DNA from: Armatimonadota bacterium
GTDB lineage: Bacteria; Sysuimicrobiota; Sysuimicrobiia; Sysuimicrobiales; Sysuimicrobiaceae
Assembly: GCA_025059775.1 (NCBI GenBank)
Contig: JANXCW010000005.1
Coordinates: 1 to 64,000, forward strand
Direction: 5' to 3'
Length of the DNA: 64,000 bases
Shown here: positions 37,678 through 46,903 of the stretch, piece by piece
Numbering within the stretch: the first letter of the stretch is position 1
How the letters are laid out: each line of letters starts with the position of its first letter
The notes under the pieces: model-generated
Told to the model about the DNA's origin: nothing
The model's input: the letters and a program-made list of their open reading frames with translations, nothing else
Databases searched by the model: none
Position numbers and translations under genes: made by a program

Positions 37678-38346
37678 GTGGGCCAGAAGGTACACCCCGT
37701 GGGGCTGCGGATCGGGATCATCCGAGATTGGGAGTCCCGATGGTTCGGTACCAACAGGAACTTTGCGCTTCAGCTCCACGAGGATCTCCGGATCAGGAGG
37801 TACATCAAGGAGAAGATGTTCCGGGCGGGGATCTCCCGCATCGAGATCGAGCGCCAGGGGAACCGCATCCGGATAACGGTACACACCGCCCGCCCGGGCA
37901 TCCTCATCGGGCGTGGTGGGGTGGGGATCGACGCCCTTCGCCAGGAGCTGAGTGCCCTCACGGGCAAGGATGTTCAGGTGAGCGTCCAGGAGATCCGCCG
38001 GCCGGAGCTGGAGGCGCAGCTGGTGGCGGAGACGGTGGCCCAGCAGCTGGAGCGTCGGGTGGCCCACCGGCGGGCTATGAAGCAGGCGGTGCAACGGGCC
38101 CTGCGGGCGGGTGCTAAGGGCATTAAAATTGAGGTCTCGGGACGCATCGCGGGCGCGGAGATCGCCCGGTCCGAGTGGTACCGGGAGGGCCGAGTGCCGC
38201 TTCACACGCTTCGGGCGGACATCGACTTCGGGGTGGCGGAGGCCCTCACCAAGTATGGCCGGATCGGGGTCAAGGTGTGGGTGTACCGGGGAGACGTGTT
38301 CCCGGAGTCCCGCCGGGAAGCAGGCGCCCTGCGGGCCCGGGCCTAG
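37678..38346 (+). CDS. rpsC: 30S ribosomal protein S3
   Basis: The 222-residue protein begins [26 protein letters not shown]-binding domain follows, with [19 protein letters not shown], and the C-terminal domain has [21 protein letters not shown]3 forms part of the mRNA entry channel and helicase. GTG 37678 lies behind GAGGAGGGAGC. It is followed by rplP at 16 bases. Confidence 0.97.
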   Translation: MGQKVHPVGLRIGIIRDWESRWFGTNRNFALQLHEDLRIRRYIKEKMFRAGISRIEIERQGNRIRITVHTARPGILIGRGGVGIDALRQELSALTGKDVQVSVQEIRRPELEAQLVAETVAQQLERRVAHRRAMKQAVQRALRAGAKGIKIEVSGRIAGAEIARSEWYREGRVPLHTLRADIDFGVAEALTKYGRIGVKVWVYRGDVFPESRREAGALRARA

Positions 38347-38362
38347 GGGAGGGAGACGCGGC

Positions 38363-38794
38363 ATGTTGATGCCCAGACGGGTGAAGTTCCGCAAGCAGCA
38401 CCGGGGCCGGCGCACCGGCATGGCCTACAGCGGGAACACTGTGGTCTTCGGGGAGTACGGCCTGCAGTGTATGGAGCCGGGGTGGATCACCGCCCAGCAG
38501 CTGGAGGCCGCCCGCCGCACCATCACCCGCCACATCAAGCGGGGCGGGAAGCTGTGGATCCGGATCTTCCCGGACAAGCCTGTGACCCGGAAGCCCGCGG
38601 AGACCCGCATGGGCGGGGGCAAGGGCAACCCGGAGTACTGGGTAGCGGTGGTGCGCCCGGGGCGCATCCTCTTTGAGCTCGGTGGGGTGGGGGAAGAGGT
38701 GGCTCGGGAGGCGCTGGAGCTCGCGGGGTACAAGCTCCCCGTTCGGGTACGGTTCGTCCGACGGGAGGAGCGCGCGGGAGGGATGGTCCATTGA
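38363..38794 (+). CDS. rplP: 50S ribosomal protein L16
   Basis: The 143-residue protein begins [19 protein letters not shown], the usual start, and contains [20 protein letters not shown] and [21 protein letters not shown]16 contacts the A-site tRNA elbow. ATG 38363 behind GGGAGGGAGACG is preferred over ATG 38369. Its end overlaps rpmC by four bases (TTGA). Confidence 0.97.
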   Translation: MLMPRRVKFRKQHRGRRTGMAYSGNTVVFGEYGLQCMEPGWITAQQLEAARRTITRHIKRGGKLWIRIFPDKPVTRKPAETRMGGGKGNPEYWVAVVRPGRILFELGGVGEEVAREALELAGYKLPVRVRFVRREERAGGMVH

Positions 38795-38985
38795 AGGCGC
38801 AGCAGATGCGGGAGCTCAGCATGGAGGAGCTGCAGCGGCGGCTGGACGAGGCCCTGCAGGAGGCCTTCCGCCTGCGGGTCCAGATCCGCGCGGGGAAGGC
38901 TCAGAATCCCTCGCGGCTGCGGGAGGTCCGCCGGGACATCGCCCGGCTGAAGACCGTGCTCGCGGAGCGGGGGGTCCGGGTGTAG
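38791..38985 (+). CDS. rpmC: 50S ribosomal protein L29
   Basis: The 64-residue protein has the two-helix L29 pattern: [19 protein letters not shown] and [21 protein letters not shown]. It starts with a rare TTG codon that overlaps the rplP stop, so it depends on coupled translation. L29 lies near the tunnel exit beside L23. Confidence 0.95.
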   Translation: MKAQQMRELSMEELQRRLDEALQEAFRLRVQIRAGKAQNPSRLREVRRDIARLKTVLAERGVRV

Positions 38986-38992
38986 GGGAGGG

Positions 38993-39331
38993 ATGGCGGT
39001 GGGCGCGACACTCCAGCGGGGCAAGCGGAAGGTGCTGGTCGGGGAAGTGGTGAGCGACAGGATGGACAAGACGGTGGTGGTGCGGGTGGAGACGGTGACC
39101 CGCCATCCCCTCTACCAGAAGCCCGTGCGCCGGCACAAGAAGGTGAAGGCGCATGACGAGCACAACGCCTGCCGGGTCGGAGACGTGGTGCGCATCATGG
39201 AGACCCGCCCCCTCTCCAAGGAGAAGCGGTGGTGGGTGGTGGAGATCCTGCAGCGGGCCCACCCCGCCGCGGTGGAGGCCGGGGAGGAGGCAGGCGAAAG
39301 CCCGGAAGGTGTGGAGGTCGGGGAGGGATAG
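38993..39331 (+). CDS. rpsQ: 30S ribosomal protein S17 with acidic tail
   Basis: The core reads [39 protein letters not shown] and [18 protein letters not shown], a standard OB-fold S17. At 112 residues it is longer than the usual 80-90, with a C-terminal extension rich in Glu, Ala and Gly from about residue 88. The extension is not in the family core, and its role is unknown. Confidence 0.96.
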   Translation: MAVGATLQRGKRKVLVGEVVSDRMDKTVVVRVETVTRHPLYQKPVRRHKKVKAHDEHNACRVGDVVRIMETRPLSKEKRWWVVEILQRAHPAAVEAGEEAGESPEGVEVGEG

Positions 39332-39334
39332 GCC

Positions 39335-39703
39335 ATGCTGCAGAACCTGTCGCGGGTGAAGGTAACGGACAACACGGGGGTCCGGGAGATCGGCATCATC
39401 CGGGTCCTGGGTGGAAGCAACCGTCGGTACGCCCGGGTGGGGGACATCGTGGTGGCCTCCGTGAAGGAGGCGGTGCCCAACAGCCCCATCAAGAAAGGGG
39501 AGGTGGTCCGGGCGGTCATCGTGCGCACCCGTAAGGAGATCCGGCGCCCAGACGGGTCGTACATCCGCTTCGACGACAACGCCGCGGTGCTCATCAACGA
39601 ACAGCTCAACCCCCGGGGCACCCGGATCTTCGGACCCGTGGCCCGGGAGCTGCGGGACAGGCAGTTCCTGAAGATCATTTCCCTGGCGCCGGAGGTGCTC
39701 TGA
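39335..39703 (+). CDS. rplN: 50S ribosomal protein L14
   Basis: The 122-residue protein begins [19 protein letters not shown] and contains [20 protein letters not shown] and [20 protein letters not shown], ending [13 protein letters not shown]14 forms bridge contacts with 16S rRNA and is the binding site of the silencing factor RsfS. Only one base separates it from rplX. Confidence 0.98.
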   Translation: MLQNLSRVKVTDNTGVREIGIIRVLGGSNRRYARVGDIVVASVKEAVPNSPIKKGEVVRAVIVRTRKEIRRPDGSYIRFDDNAAVLINEQLNPRGTRIFGPVARELRDRQFLKIISLAPEVL

Positions 39704-39704
39704 G

Positions 39705-40052
39705 ATGCCCGTCATCGGGGCCGGCCGTACGAAGATGCACGTGAAGAAAGGGGACCTGGTGGTGGTCATTTCGGGGAAGTACAAGGGCAAGCGGGGCAAG
39801 GTCCTGCGGGTGTTCCCCGAGAGGGGACGGATCGTGGTAGAAGGCGTGAACCTGGTGAAGCGCCACCTGAAGCCCTCCCCCGCCAACCCGCAGGGCGGCA
39901 TCGTGGAAAAGGAAGCCCCCATCCCGGCCTCCAAGGTGATGCTGGTGGATCCCGAGACCAAGGGCCGCACCCGGGTGGGCGTGCGGGTGCTGCCCGACGG
40001 GCGGCGCGTCCGGTACGCGAAGAAATCCGGGGAGCTGATCGACAAGGTGTGA
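39705..40052 (+). CDS. rplX: 50S ribosomal protein L24
   Basis: The 115-residue protein contains the KOW motif [20 protein letters not shown], then [20 protein letters not shown] and the C-terminal [11 protein letters not shown]24 starts 50S assembly. It begins one base after rplN. Confidence 0.97.
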   Translation: MPVIGAGRTKMHVKKGDLVVVISGKYKGKRGKVLRVFPERGRIVVEGVNLVKRHLKPSPANPQGGIVEKEAPIPASKVMLVDPETKGRTRVGVRVLPDGRRVRYAKKSGELIDKV

Positions 40053-40059
40053 GGGAGCC

Positions 40060-40626
40060 ATGGTTCCGAGGTTGAAGGAGAAGTATCTGCGGGAGGTCCG
40101 GCCAGCCCTGCAGCAGCGGTTCGGGTACCGCAACCCCATGGAGATCCCGCGCCTGGAGAAGATCGTGTTGAACATGCGGGTGGGGGAAGGAGCACAGGAT
40201 CCCCGTCAGGCGGACCGGGCGGCGGAGCAGCTGGCCATCATCGCGGGCCAGAAGCCCGTGATCACCCGGGCTCGGAAGTCCATCGCGGCCTTCAAGCTGC
40301 GCAAGGGGGCCCCCATTGGGGTCATGGTCACCCTGCGGGGCAACCGCATGTGGGAGTTTTTGGACAAGTTCCTCCACGTGGCCCTGCCCCGCATCAAGGA
40401 CTTCCGGGGGCTGAGCGAGCGGCAGCTGGATGGCCGGGGGAATCTGAACCTGGGGATCCGGGAGCAGCTGATCTTTCCGGAGCTGGACTACGACAAGATC
40501 GACAAGATCCGCGGGATGGACATCGCCATCGTCACCACGGCCTGCACGGACGAGGAGGCCCGGGAGCTGCTGCGGCTGTTGGGCCTCCCGTTCCGTGAAC
40601 GGGAGCCGGCATCCGCGGCGTCCTAG
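40060..40626 (+). CDS. rplE: 50S ribosomal protein L5
   Basis: The 188-residue protein begins [20 protein letters not shown] and contains [40 protein letters not shown] and a [20 protein letters not shown] end. L5 binds 5S rRNA and contacts the P-site tRNA. The ATG lies 7 bases after rplX behind GAGGGAGCC. Confidence 0.97.
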   Translation: MVPRLKEKYLREVRPALQQRFGYRNPMEIPRLEKIVLNMRVGEGAQDPRQADRAAEQLAIIAGQKPVITRARKSIAAFKLRKGAPIGVMVTLRGNRMWEFLDKFLHVALPRIKDFRGLSERQLDGRGNLNLGIREQLIFPELDYDKIDKIRGMDIAIVTTACTDEEARELLRLLGLPFREREPASAAS

Positions 40627-40635
40627 GGAGGAGCC

Positions 40636-40821
40636 ATGGCGCGCAAGGCCTTGATCGAAAAGTGGAAGCGACCGCCCAAGTTCCGGGTGCGGGCCTACAG
40701 CCGCTGTGAGCGATGCGGGCGACCCCGGGCGGTGTTCCGGAAGTTCCGACTGTGCCGGATCTGCCTGCGGGAGCTCGCTTACCGGGGCGAGATCCCCGGG
40801 ATGACCAAGGCCAGCTGGTAG
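40636..40821 (+). CDS. rpsZ: 30S ribosomal protein S14, zinc-binding type Z
   Basis: The 61-residue protein has four zinc ligands, CERCGR and CRICLREL, and ends [11 protein letters not shown], the short zinc-containing S14 of Firmicutes and Thermus. This form is needed at normal zinc; no zinc-free paralog is in the window. It lies 9 bases after rplE. Confidence 0.97.
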   Translation: MARKALIEKWKRPPKFRVRAYSRCERCGRPRAVFRKFRLCRICLRELAYRGEIPGMTKASW

Positions 40822-40830
40822 GAAAGGACC

Positions 40831-41232
40831 ATGGGCAAGGTCACGGATCCCATCGCGGACATGCTTACTCGGATCCGCAACGCGAACGCCGCGGGCCATG
40901 AAGAGGTCGAGATATCCGCGAGCAAGATGAAGGCGGAGATCGCCCGCATCCTCCGGGAGGAGGGATTCATCGCGGACTACCGGGTGGAGCCGGATGGCAA
41001 GCAGGGGGTCCTGCGGATTCGGCTCCGGTACGGCCCCAAGAAGCAGCGGATCCTCCTGGGGCTTAGACGGGTGAGCAAGCCTGGCCGCCGGATCTACGTA
41101 CGCCGGGACCGGATCCCCCGGGTACAGGGAGGACTCGGCATTGCCATCCTCTCTACCTCCAAGGGGGTGATGACGGACAAGCAGGCCCGGGCGGCGGGGG
41201 TGGGCGGCGAGGTGATCTGCTTTGTGTGGTGA
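40831..41232 (+). CDS. rpsH: 30S ribosomal protein S8
   Basis: The 133-residue protein begins [20 protein letters not shown] and ends [20 protein letters not shown], then VICFVW. S8 binds the central domain of 16S rRNA, and in E. coli represses the spc operon at rplE. It lies 9 bases after rpsZ. Confidence 0.98.
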   Translation: MGKVTDPIADMLTRIRNANAAGHEEVEISASKMKAEIARILREEGFIADYRVEPDGKQGVLRIRLRYGPKKQRILLGLRRVSKPGRRIYVRRDRIPRVQGGLGIAILSTSKGVMTDKQARAAGVGGEVICFVW

Positions 41233-41241
41233 GGGAGAAGC

Positions 41242-41793
41242 ATGAGTCGCATCGGACGGATGCCGGTTTCCATCCCTCCGGGTGTGGAGGTTCGGGTGGA
41301 GGGTTCCCAAGTATGGGTGCGGGGACCGAAGGGGGAGCTGGAGCGGACCTTCCATCCGGACATACGCATCCGGGTGGAGGACGGGAAGGTCCTGGTGCAC
41401 CGCCCCACGGATCTCCGACACCACCGGGCCCTGCACGGCCTCACCCGAGCCCTGTTGGCGAACATGGTGCGGGGCGTGGTGGAGGGGTATACCCGGGAGC
41501 TGGAGCTGGTGGGCACCGGCTACCGGGCCGCCCTGCAGGGAGGAAAACTCGTGCTCCAGCTGGGGTTTTCCCACCCGGTGGAGTTCACGCCTCCTCCGGG
41601 TATCACCCTGGAGGTGCCGGTGCCAACCCGCATCGTGGTCCGAGGGATCGACAAGGAGTTGGTGGGGCAGGTGGCCGCCCAGTTGCGGGCCCTCCGACCG
41701 CCGGATCCCTATAAGGGGAAGGGGATCCGGTATGCGGGGGAGGTCTTAAAGCTCAAGCCCGGGAAGGCGGGCCGTGCGGGTGGGAGGAAGTAG
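41242..41793 (+). CDS. rplF: 50S ribosomal protein L6
   Basis: The 183-residue protein begins SRIGRMPVSIPPGVEVRVEG and has the two repeated L6 domains, the second with RAALQGGKLVLQLGFSHPVE and the conserved DPYKGKGIRYAGEVLKLKPG end. L6 lies at the factor-binding site near the sarcin-ricin loop. Its stop directly abuts the rplR start. Confidence 0.97.
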   Translation: MSRIGRMPVSIPPGVEVRVEGSQVWVRGPKGELERTFHPDIRIRVEDGKVLVHRPTDLRHHRALHGLTRALLANMVRGVVEGYTRELELVGTGYRAALQGGKLVLQLGFSHPVEFTPPPGITLEVPVPTRIVVRGIDKELVGQVAAQLRALRPPDPYKGKGIRYAGEVLKLKPGKAGRAGGRK

Positions 41794-42171
41794 GTGAGGG
41801 GCATGATCTTGAAGGAGGACCGGAACCAGCGGCGGAAGATCCGGCATGCCCGCATCCGGAAAAAAGTGTTTGGGACCGCGGAGCGTCCCCGCCTCAGCGT
41901 GTTCCGCAGCCTCAAGCACATCTACGCTCAGGTGATCGACGACGAGCGGGGGTGTACCCTCGTCGCGGCCAGTACCCTGGATCCGGAGATCCGGGACCAA
42001 CTGCAAGGCCTTACGAAGACCGAGCAGAGCAGGATCGTGGGGCAGCTGGTGGCCCGACGGGCGAAGGCGAGAGGGATCGAGCGGGTGGTCTTCGACCGGG
42101 GGGGCTACAAGTACCACGGCCGGGTGCGGGCCTTGGCGGAAGGGGCCCGCAGCGAGGGGCTAGAGTTCTAG
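41794..42171 (+). CDS. rplR: 50S ribosomal protein L18
   Basis: The 125-residue protein contains [40 protein letters not shown] and [21 protein letters not shown]18 binds 5S rRNA with L5. GTG 41794 has GGAGG at 6-base spacing inside the rplF tail; ATG 41803 is an alternative that would drop three residues but lacks good spacing. Confidence 0.96.
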   Translation: MRGMILKEDRNQRRKIRHARIRKKVFGTAERPRLSVFRSLKHIYAQVIDDERGCTLVAASTLDPEIRDQLQGLTKTEQSRIVGQLVARRAKARGIERVVFDRGGYKYHGRVRALAEGARSEGLEF

Positions 42172-42180
42172 GAGGCGCAG

Positions 42181-42705
42181 ATGGCGGAGCCCGTAAGCCC
42201 CAACGAGGTCACCCTGACCTTTGAGAAGACGGTGTCCATCACCCGGGTGGCGAAAGTCACCCAGGGGGCCAAGCGGTTCAACTTCCGGGTGATGGTGGTG
42301 GTGGGAAACCAGGACGGCGTGGTGGGCGTGGGCGTAGGGAAGGCCGCGGAGGTCCCCGACGCCATCCGCAAAGCCGTGGAGGACGCCAAGAAGAACCTCG
42401 TGCGGATTCCCCGACGGGGTACCACCATTCCCCATGAGGTCATCTCGAAGTTCGGAGCCTCCCGGGTTCTGCTCAAGCCCGCGAGCGAGGGAACCGGGGT
42501 CATCGCGGCCGGCGCGGTCCGGGCAGTGATGGACGCGGCAGGAATCCGGGATGTGCTCACCAAGGCCCTGGGCAGCACCAACCCCATCAACCTCACTCGG
42601 GCGGCATTTCGGGGACTGCTGATGCTCCGTACCCCGGAGGAGGTGGCCGCCGCCCGGGGCAAGCGGGTGGAGGAAGTGTTGGGACGGGCCGCGGCGGGAG
42701 GGTAA
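42181..42705 (+). CDS. rpsE: 30S ribosomal protein S5
   Basis: The 174-residue protein has the N-terminal double-stranded-RNA-binding fold with [20 protein letters not shown] and [20 protein letters not shown], and the C-terminal domain with [20 protein letters not shown] and the [13 protein letters not shown] segment. S5 affects decoding accuracy and is the spectinomycin-resistance site. ATG 42181 lies behind AGGAGGCGC. Confidence 0.97.
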   Translation: MAEPVSPNEVTLTFEKTVSITRVAKVTQGAKRFNFRVMVVVGNQDGVVGVGVGKAAEVPDAIRKAVEDAKKNLVRIPRRGTTIPHEVISKFGASRVLLKPASEGTGVIAAGAVRAVMDAAGIRDVLTKALGSTNPINLTRAAFRGLLMLRTPEEVAAARGKRVEEVLGRAAAGG

Positions 42706-42707
42706 GA

Positions 42708-42920
42708 ATGGGAGAACGGGTGCGCATCGTCCTCCAGCGGTCCCTCATCGGTACCACGGAGGACCAGCGGGCCACAGTGCGGACCCTGGGGCTACGCCGA
42801 AGGGGGCAGTCCGTGGTGCGGGAGTGGTCCCCGGAACTCGAGGGCGTGATCCGGAAGGTGCGTCACTTGGTGGCGGTGGAACCCGTGGAGGAGGGAGAAC
42901 ATGCCTCTCAGGCTCGATAA
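42708..42920 (+). CDS. rpmD: 50S ribosomal protein L30
   Basis: The 70-residue protein begins GERVRIVLQRSLIGTTEDQR and contains TVRTLGLRRRGQSVVREWSP and GVIRKVRHLVAVEPVEE. It is slightly longer than the usual 58-62. The last 20 bases overlap rplO in another frame, which suggests the end has been extended by loss of an earlier stop. Confidence 0.95.
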   Translation: MGERVRIVLQRSLIGTTEDQRATVRTLGLRRRGQSVVREWSPELEGVIRKVRHLVAVEPVEEGEHASQAR

Positions 42921-43374
42921 CCTGGCACCCCCGCCCGGTGCCAAACGCCGGCGTAAACGGGTGGGGCGGGGCTTGGGCAGCGGGCATGGGACGTACTCGG
43001 GCCGGGGGATCAAGGGGCAGAAGGCCCGCAGCGGCAAGGGTCCCCGTCCCGGGTTCGAGGGCGGACAGACGCCCCTCTCCAAACGGCTGCCGTTCCAGCG
43101 GGGCGTGCGGGCATATGGGGCCTCCCACACGGGCGGAGTGCCTCGCCCCCCGTATGTAGAGGTGACCCTCCGGCAGCTGGAGCGGTTTGAGCCGGGCAGT
43201 GAGGTCACCCCGGAGCGGCTACGGGAGATGGGGTTGGTTTCCCGAAAGGGCCGCATCAAGATCCTGGGAACCGGGACCCTCACCCGTCCCCTCCTCGTCC
43301 GGGCGCACGCCTTCACCGCCTCCGCCCGGGCGGCCATTGAGGCCGCAGGGGGGCGTGCGGAGGTCCTCCCGTGA
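42901..43374 (+). CDS. rplO: 50S ribosomal protein L15
   Basis: The 157-residue protein begins MPLRLDNLAPPPGAKRRRKR and contains GRGLGSGHGTYSGRGIKGQK (the glycine-rich N-terminal arm) and FEGGQTPLSKRLPFQRG. L15 is a late 50S assembly protein. The ATG at 42901 follows GGAGGGAGA and overlaps rpmD by 20 bases; the stop overlaps secY (GTGA). Confidence 0.97.
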   Translation: MPLRLDNLAPPPGAKRRRKRVGRGLGSGHGTYSGRGIKGQKARSGKGPRPGFEGGQTPLSKRLPFQRGVRAYGASHTGGVPRPPYVEVTLRQLERFEPGSEVTPERLREMGLVSRKGRIKILGTGTLTRPLLVRAHAFTASARAAIEAAGGRAEVLP

Positions 43375-44654
43375 TCAGCGGGCTTGCCAATCCCCTCCGG
43401 ATCCCGGACCTCCGGCGCCGGCTCCTCTTCACCGCCCTCATGCTGGCCCTGTTCCGGCTGGGGGCTCACATCCCCGTACCGGGCGTGAATGTGGAGGCCG
43501 TGCGGCAGCAGTTCCAGCAGGCGGCGCAGGGCACGGCCTTCGGCTTTCTCAACCTGCTGGTAGGCGGGGCACTGGAGAACTTCAGCATCTTTGCTTTAGG
43601 CGTCATCCCCTACATCACCGCCTCCATCATCATGAGCCTGCTGCAGGTGGCCTTTCCTCGCCTCAAGGAGATGGCCCGGGAGGAGGGGGAGGCAGGCCGC
43701 CGCCGCATCGGGTGGTACACCCTCTACCTTACCATCCCGCTCGCGGCCTTGCAGGCATGGGGACAGACAGGACTCATCCAGGCCTTCAGCCAGGGTCGGG
43801 CCATCACGGATTTCAGCCCCCTCAACTGGGCCCTCATCCTCTCCACCCTGGTGGCGGGCACCATGGTCCTCACCTGGATGGGGGAGGTGATGACGGAGCA
43901 CGGAGTCGGCAACGGCGTGTCGCTGCTGATCTTCGGCGGAATCGTGGCCCGCATTCCCCAGCAGATCGCGGCCACCCTGGCCACCATCCAGGTGGGATCC
44001 GCCTCCTTTCTCCTGTTCCTTCTGGACGTGGTGCTGGTGCTCGCCAGCATCGTGGCCGTGATCTTCATCACCCAGGCCACCCGGCGCATCCCGGTCCAGT
44101 ACGCCCGTCGGGTGGTGGGCCGTCGGGTGCTGGGCGGGCAGACCACGCACCTGCCCATGAAGATCGTGCAGGCGGGCGTGATCCCCATCATCTTCGCCAT
44201 CTCCGTGCTGCAGTTCCCCAGCACCGTGGCCAGTTTCGTGCGCTGGCAGCCGCTGGTGGACTGGGGGCAGCGGCTGCAGCCTGGACAGCACTGGCTCGGG
44301 ACCGTGCTCTACGCGGTGCTCATCATCGTCTTTACGTACTTCTACACCGCGGTGCAGTTCGATCCCGACGACATCGCAGAGAACATCAAGAAGTACGGAG
44401 GATTCATCCCTGGCATCCGGCCGGGTCGGCCCACCAGCGAGTTCCTCATGCGGGTCACGGAGCGCCTCACCTTCGTGGGGGCGCTTTTCCTGAGCGCCAT
44501 CGCGGTCCTGCCGCTCCTCTTCCGGGCTGCCAGCAGCCTCACCCTCTACCTGGCGGGCACCTCCGTGCTCATCGTGGTGGGGGTGGCCCTGGAGACCATG
44601 CGGCAGCTGGAAGCGTACGTCCTCATGCGGCACTACGAAGGTTTTCTGCGATGA
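43371..44654 (+). CDS. secY: Preprotein translocase subunit SecY
   Basis: The 427-residue membrane protein has ten hydrophobic segments. LFRLGAHIPVPGVN, FALGVIPYITASIIMSLLQV, GEVMTEHGVGNGVSLLIFGG and DPDDIAENIKKYGGFIPGIRPG are SecY signatures. It forms the membrane channel for protein export with SecE and SecG, which are not in this window. GTG 43371 overlaps rplO, and the stop overlaps adk (ATGA). Confidence 0.97.
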   Translation: MISGLANPLRIPDLRRRLLFTALMLALFRLGAHIPVPGVNVEAVRQQFQQAAQGTAFGFLNLLVGGALENFSIFALGVIPYITASIIMSLLQVAFPRLKEMAREEGEAGRRRIGWYTLYLTIPLAALQAWGQTGLIQAFSQGRAITDFSPLNWALILSTLVAGTMVLTWMGEVMTEHGVGNGVSLLIFGGIVARIPQQIAATLATIQVGSASFLLFLLDVVLVLASIVAVIFITQATRRIPVQYARRVVGRRVLGGQTTHLPMKIVQAGVIPIIFAISVLQFPSTVASFVRWQPLVDWGQRLQPGQHWLGTVLYAVLIIVFTYFYTAVQFDPDDIAENIKKYGGFIPGIRPGRPTSEFLMRVTERLTFVGALFLSAIAVLPLLFRAASSLTLYLAGTSVLIVVGVALETMRQLEAYVLMRHYEGFLR

Positions 44655-45313
44655 ACGTGGTGTTCCTGGGGCCTCCGGGGGCGGGCAAGGGGACCCAGGC
44701 CGTTCGCATCTCCACCTGTTACCGGATTCCCCACATCGCCACGGGCGACATGCTGCGGGAGGCCATCGCACGGGGTACGGAGCTGGGCCTGCTCGCGAGG
44801 TCCTATGTGGACCGGGGAGAGCTCGTGCCGGATGAGGTGATGCTGCGCCTGGTGGAGGGGCGGCTCCAGGAGCCCGATGCGCAGGAGGGGTTTCTGCTGG
44901 ACGGATTCCCCCGAACCCTCCCTCAGGCGGAGGGCCTCGATGCCCTCCTGGACCGGATGCACCGGCGGCTGGAAGTGGTGGTGTTCTTCCGGGTCCCCCC
45001 CGAAACCCTCCTGCGCCGTCTGAGCGGACGGTGGGTCTGCCGGGCCGCGGGGCACGTGTACCACGAGGCCCACCACCCACCCCGCGTCCCGGGCCGGTGT
45101 GACCTGGACGGGAGCGAGCTCTACCAACGGCCGGACGACCGACCGGAGGCCGTGGCGCGGCGCCTGGAGGTCTACGAGCGGCAAACGGCCCCTCTCGTGG
45201 AATATTACCGGGCGCGGGGTGTGTTCCGGGAGGTGGACGGTGTCGGGGGGCTAGAGGAGGTCACCCGCCGGCTGTGCGCGATCCTGGGCGAAGCAGGAAC
45301 GGGACGAACGTGA
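44651..45313 (+). CDS. adk: Adenylate kinase
   Basis: The 220-residue enzyme balances ATP, ADP and AMP. It has MNVVFLGPPGAGKGTQAVRI (P-loop), HIATGDMLREAI, FLLDGFPRTLPQAEGLD and the LID with RLSGRWVCRAAGHVYH and CDLDGSELYQRPDDRPE. The long LID normally holds zinc with four ligands; here they read Cys, Ala, Cys, Asp, so one ligand is lost and zinc binding is doubtful. It is coupled to both secY and map by 4-base overlaps. Confidence 0.95.
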   Translation: MNVVFLGPPGAGKGTQAVRISTCYRIPHIATGDMLREAIARGTELGLLARSYVDRGELVPDEVMLRLVEGRLQEPDAQEGFLLDGFPRTLPQAEGLDALLDRMHRRLEVVVFFRVPPETLLRRLSGRWVCRAAGHVYHEAHHPPRVPGRCDLDGSELYQRPDDRPEAVARRLEVYERQTAPLVEYYRARGVFREVDGVGGLEEVTRRLCAILGEAGTGRT

Positions 45314-46098
45314 GCGGCGTGCGAACCCGAGGGATTTACATCAAGACGCGGGAGGAGATCGATCGGATGCGCCGGGCAGGCCGGGCTGCGGCCCGGGCCC
45401 TGCGGGCAGTGGCCGCGGCGGTACGGCCGGGGATTCCCACCGCGTACCTGGACCGGGTGGCGGAGGAGGCCATCCGGCAGGAGGGGGGAATCCCCTCCTT
45501 CAAGGGCTACCGGGGCTTTCCCGCCAACATCTGTGTCTCCGTCAACGACCAGATCGTGCATGGAATCCCCGGCCGCCGTATCCTGCGGGAGGGGGATCTC
45601 GTGAAGATCGACCTGGGAGCGTATGTGGACGGGTTCCATGGGGACGTGGCCACCACGGTTCCCGTGGGCCGCATTCCACCGAAATTGGCGCGACTCGTGT
45701 GGGTGACGGAGGAGGCCCTGTACCGGGCCATCGCCCTGGTACGCCCCGGGGCGCACCTGGGGGATATCGGCCACGCCATCCAGTCCTTCGCGGAGGCCCA
45801 CGGGTTCTCCGTGGTCCGACAGTTCGGAGGCCACGGGGTGGGCCGGGAACTCCACGAGGATCCCCAGGTGCCGAACTTCGGCAACCCCGGGAAGGGGCTT
45901 TTGCTGCGGCCCGGCATGACCCTCGCCATCGAGCCCATGGTGAACCTCGGGACGTGGCGGGTGGTGGTGGATGGGGACGGATGGACGGTGCGCACCGCGG
46001 ACGGAAAGCCCTCCGCCCACTTCGAGCATACGGTGGCGGTGACGGAGCAGGGGTGCGAGATCCTCACCCTGCTGGACGAGGACGGGCAGAACCGGTAA
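45310..46098 (+). CDS. map: Methionine aminopeptidase, type I
   Basis: The 262-residue metalloenzyme removes the initiator methionine. The metal ligands are in VKIDLGAYVDGFHGDVATT (two aspartates), FGGHGVGRELHEDPQVPNFG (histidine), LAIEPMVNLGTW and AHFEHTVAVTE (two glutamates). GTG 45310 overlaps the adk stop. The order secY-adk-map-infA is the common spc-end arrangement of Gram-positive bacteria. Confidence 0.96.
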   Translation: MSGVRTRGIYIKTREEIDRMRRAGRAAARALRAVAAAVRPGIPTAYLDRVAEEAIRQEGGIPSFKGYRGFPANICVSVNDQIVHGIPGRRILREGDLVKIDLGAYVDGFHGDVATTVPVGRIPPKLARLVWVTEEALYRAIALVRPGAHLGDIGHAIQSFAEAHGFSVVRQFGGHGVGRELHEDPQVPNFGNPGKGLLLRPGMTLAIEPMVNLGTWRVVVDGDGWTVRTADGKPSAHFEHTVAVTEQGCEILTLLDEDGQNR

Positions 46099-46122
46099 GA
46101 TTAACCTTTGCGCGGAAGGGGG

Positions 46123-46344
46123 ATGTCCGCGAAGAAGGACGTCATCGAGGTTGAGGGAACCGTGGTGGAAGTCCTCCCGAACGCCATGTTTCGGGTGGAG
46201 CTGGACACGGGCCACCGGGTCCTCGCCCACATCTCCGGGAAGATGCGGATCCACTTTATCCGCATCTCGCCCGGGGATCGGGTGAAGGTGGAGCTGAGCC
46301 CCTACGACCCCACCCGGGGCCGGATCACGTACCGGTACCGGTAA
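46123..46344 (+). CDS. infA: Translation initiation factor IF-1
   Basis: The 73-residue OB-fold protein begins [20 protein letters not shown] and contains [20 protein letters not shown] and [17 protein letters not shown]-1 occupies the A site during initiation. ATG 46123 follows GGAAGGGGG; a TTG at 46108 would add five residues. A 36-base gap with GGGAGGAGG then leads to rpmJ. Confidence 0.97.
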   Translation: MSAKKDVIEVEGTVVEVLPNAMFRVELDTGHRVLAHISGKMRIHFIRISPGDRVKVELSPYDPTRGRITYRYR

Positions 46345-46380
46345 GCGGCCTTTCCGCGGAGGTTCCCGGAGGGAGGAGGT

Positions 46381-46494
46381 ATGAAGGTTCGGAGCTCGGT
46401 GCGCCGGATGTGTGAGAAGTGCAAGATCATCCGCCGCCACGGACGGGTCCGGGTGATCTGCGAGAACCCTAAGCACCGGCAGAAGCAGAGCTAG
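46381..46494 (+). CDS. rpmJ: 50S ribosomal protein L36, zinc-binding form
   Basis: The 37-residue protein reads [20 protein letters not shown] through to KHRQKQS. Its zinc ligands are C11, C14, C27 and H32 ([13 protein letters not shown]). It is the zinc-containing type with no inserted residues. ATG 46381 follows GGAGGGAGGAGGT. It is too small for ordinary gene finders with length cut-offs but is unambiguous. Confidence 0.97.
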   Translation: MKVRSSVRRMCEKCKIIRRHGRVRVICENPKHRQKQS

Positions 46495-46506
46495 GGAGGG
46501 GAGGAG

Positions 46507-46890
46507 ATGGCACGGATCGCGGGGGTGGATCTTCCGCGGGAGAAGCCCGTGGAGATCGCCCTGACCCATATCTACGGCATCGGTCGGTCGCGGGCCTACG
46601 AGGTCCTGGTGCACACGGGGATCCGTCCGGGCGTGCGGGTGCGGGATCTCACGGAGGAGGAGATCTCCCGGATCCGGGACTTCATCGAGCGCAGCTACCG
46701 GGTGGAGGGGGACCTCCGCCGGGAGGTGGCCATGAGCATCCGGCGCCTCATCGAGATCGGGTCCTATCGCGGCCTGCGCCACAAGCTGGGGCTTCCCGTG
46801 CGGGGCCAGCGCACCCGCACCAACGCCCGCACCCGCAAGGGCCCCCGAAAGACGGTAGGGACCGGGCGGCGGGCAAAGGCCAAGAAGTGA
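46507..46890 (+). CDS. rpsM: 30S ribosomal protein S13
   Basis: The 127-residue protein begins [20 protein letters not shown] and contains the helix-two-turn-helix [20 protein letters not shown], then [19 protein letters not shown] and a basic tail that reaches the P-site tRNA. It lies 12 bases after rpmJ and opens the alpha cluster. Confidence 0.98.
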   Translation: MARIAGVDLPREKPVEIALTHIYGIGRSRAYEVLVHTGIRPGVRVRDLTEEEISRIRDFIERSYRVEGDLRREVAMSIRRLIEIGSYRGLRHKLGLPVRGQRTRTNARTRKGPRKTVGTGRRAKAKK

Positions 46891-46903
46891 GGGAGGAGGC
46901 GGT

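Noticed and set aside
38816-40195. A 459-codon antisense open frame across rpmC to rplE
   Set aside because: It is a shadow of five ribosomal protein genes in another frame; no ribosome-binding site or protein-like pattern.
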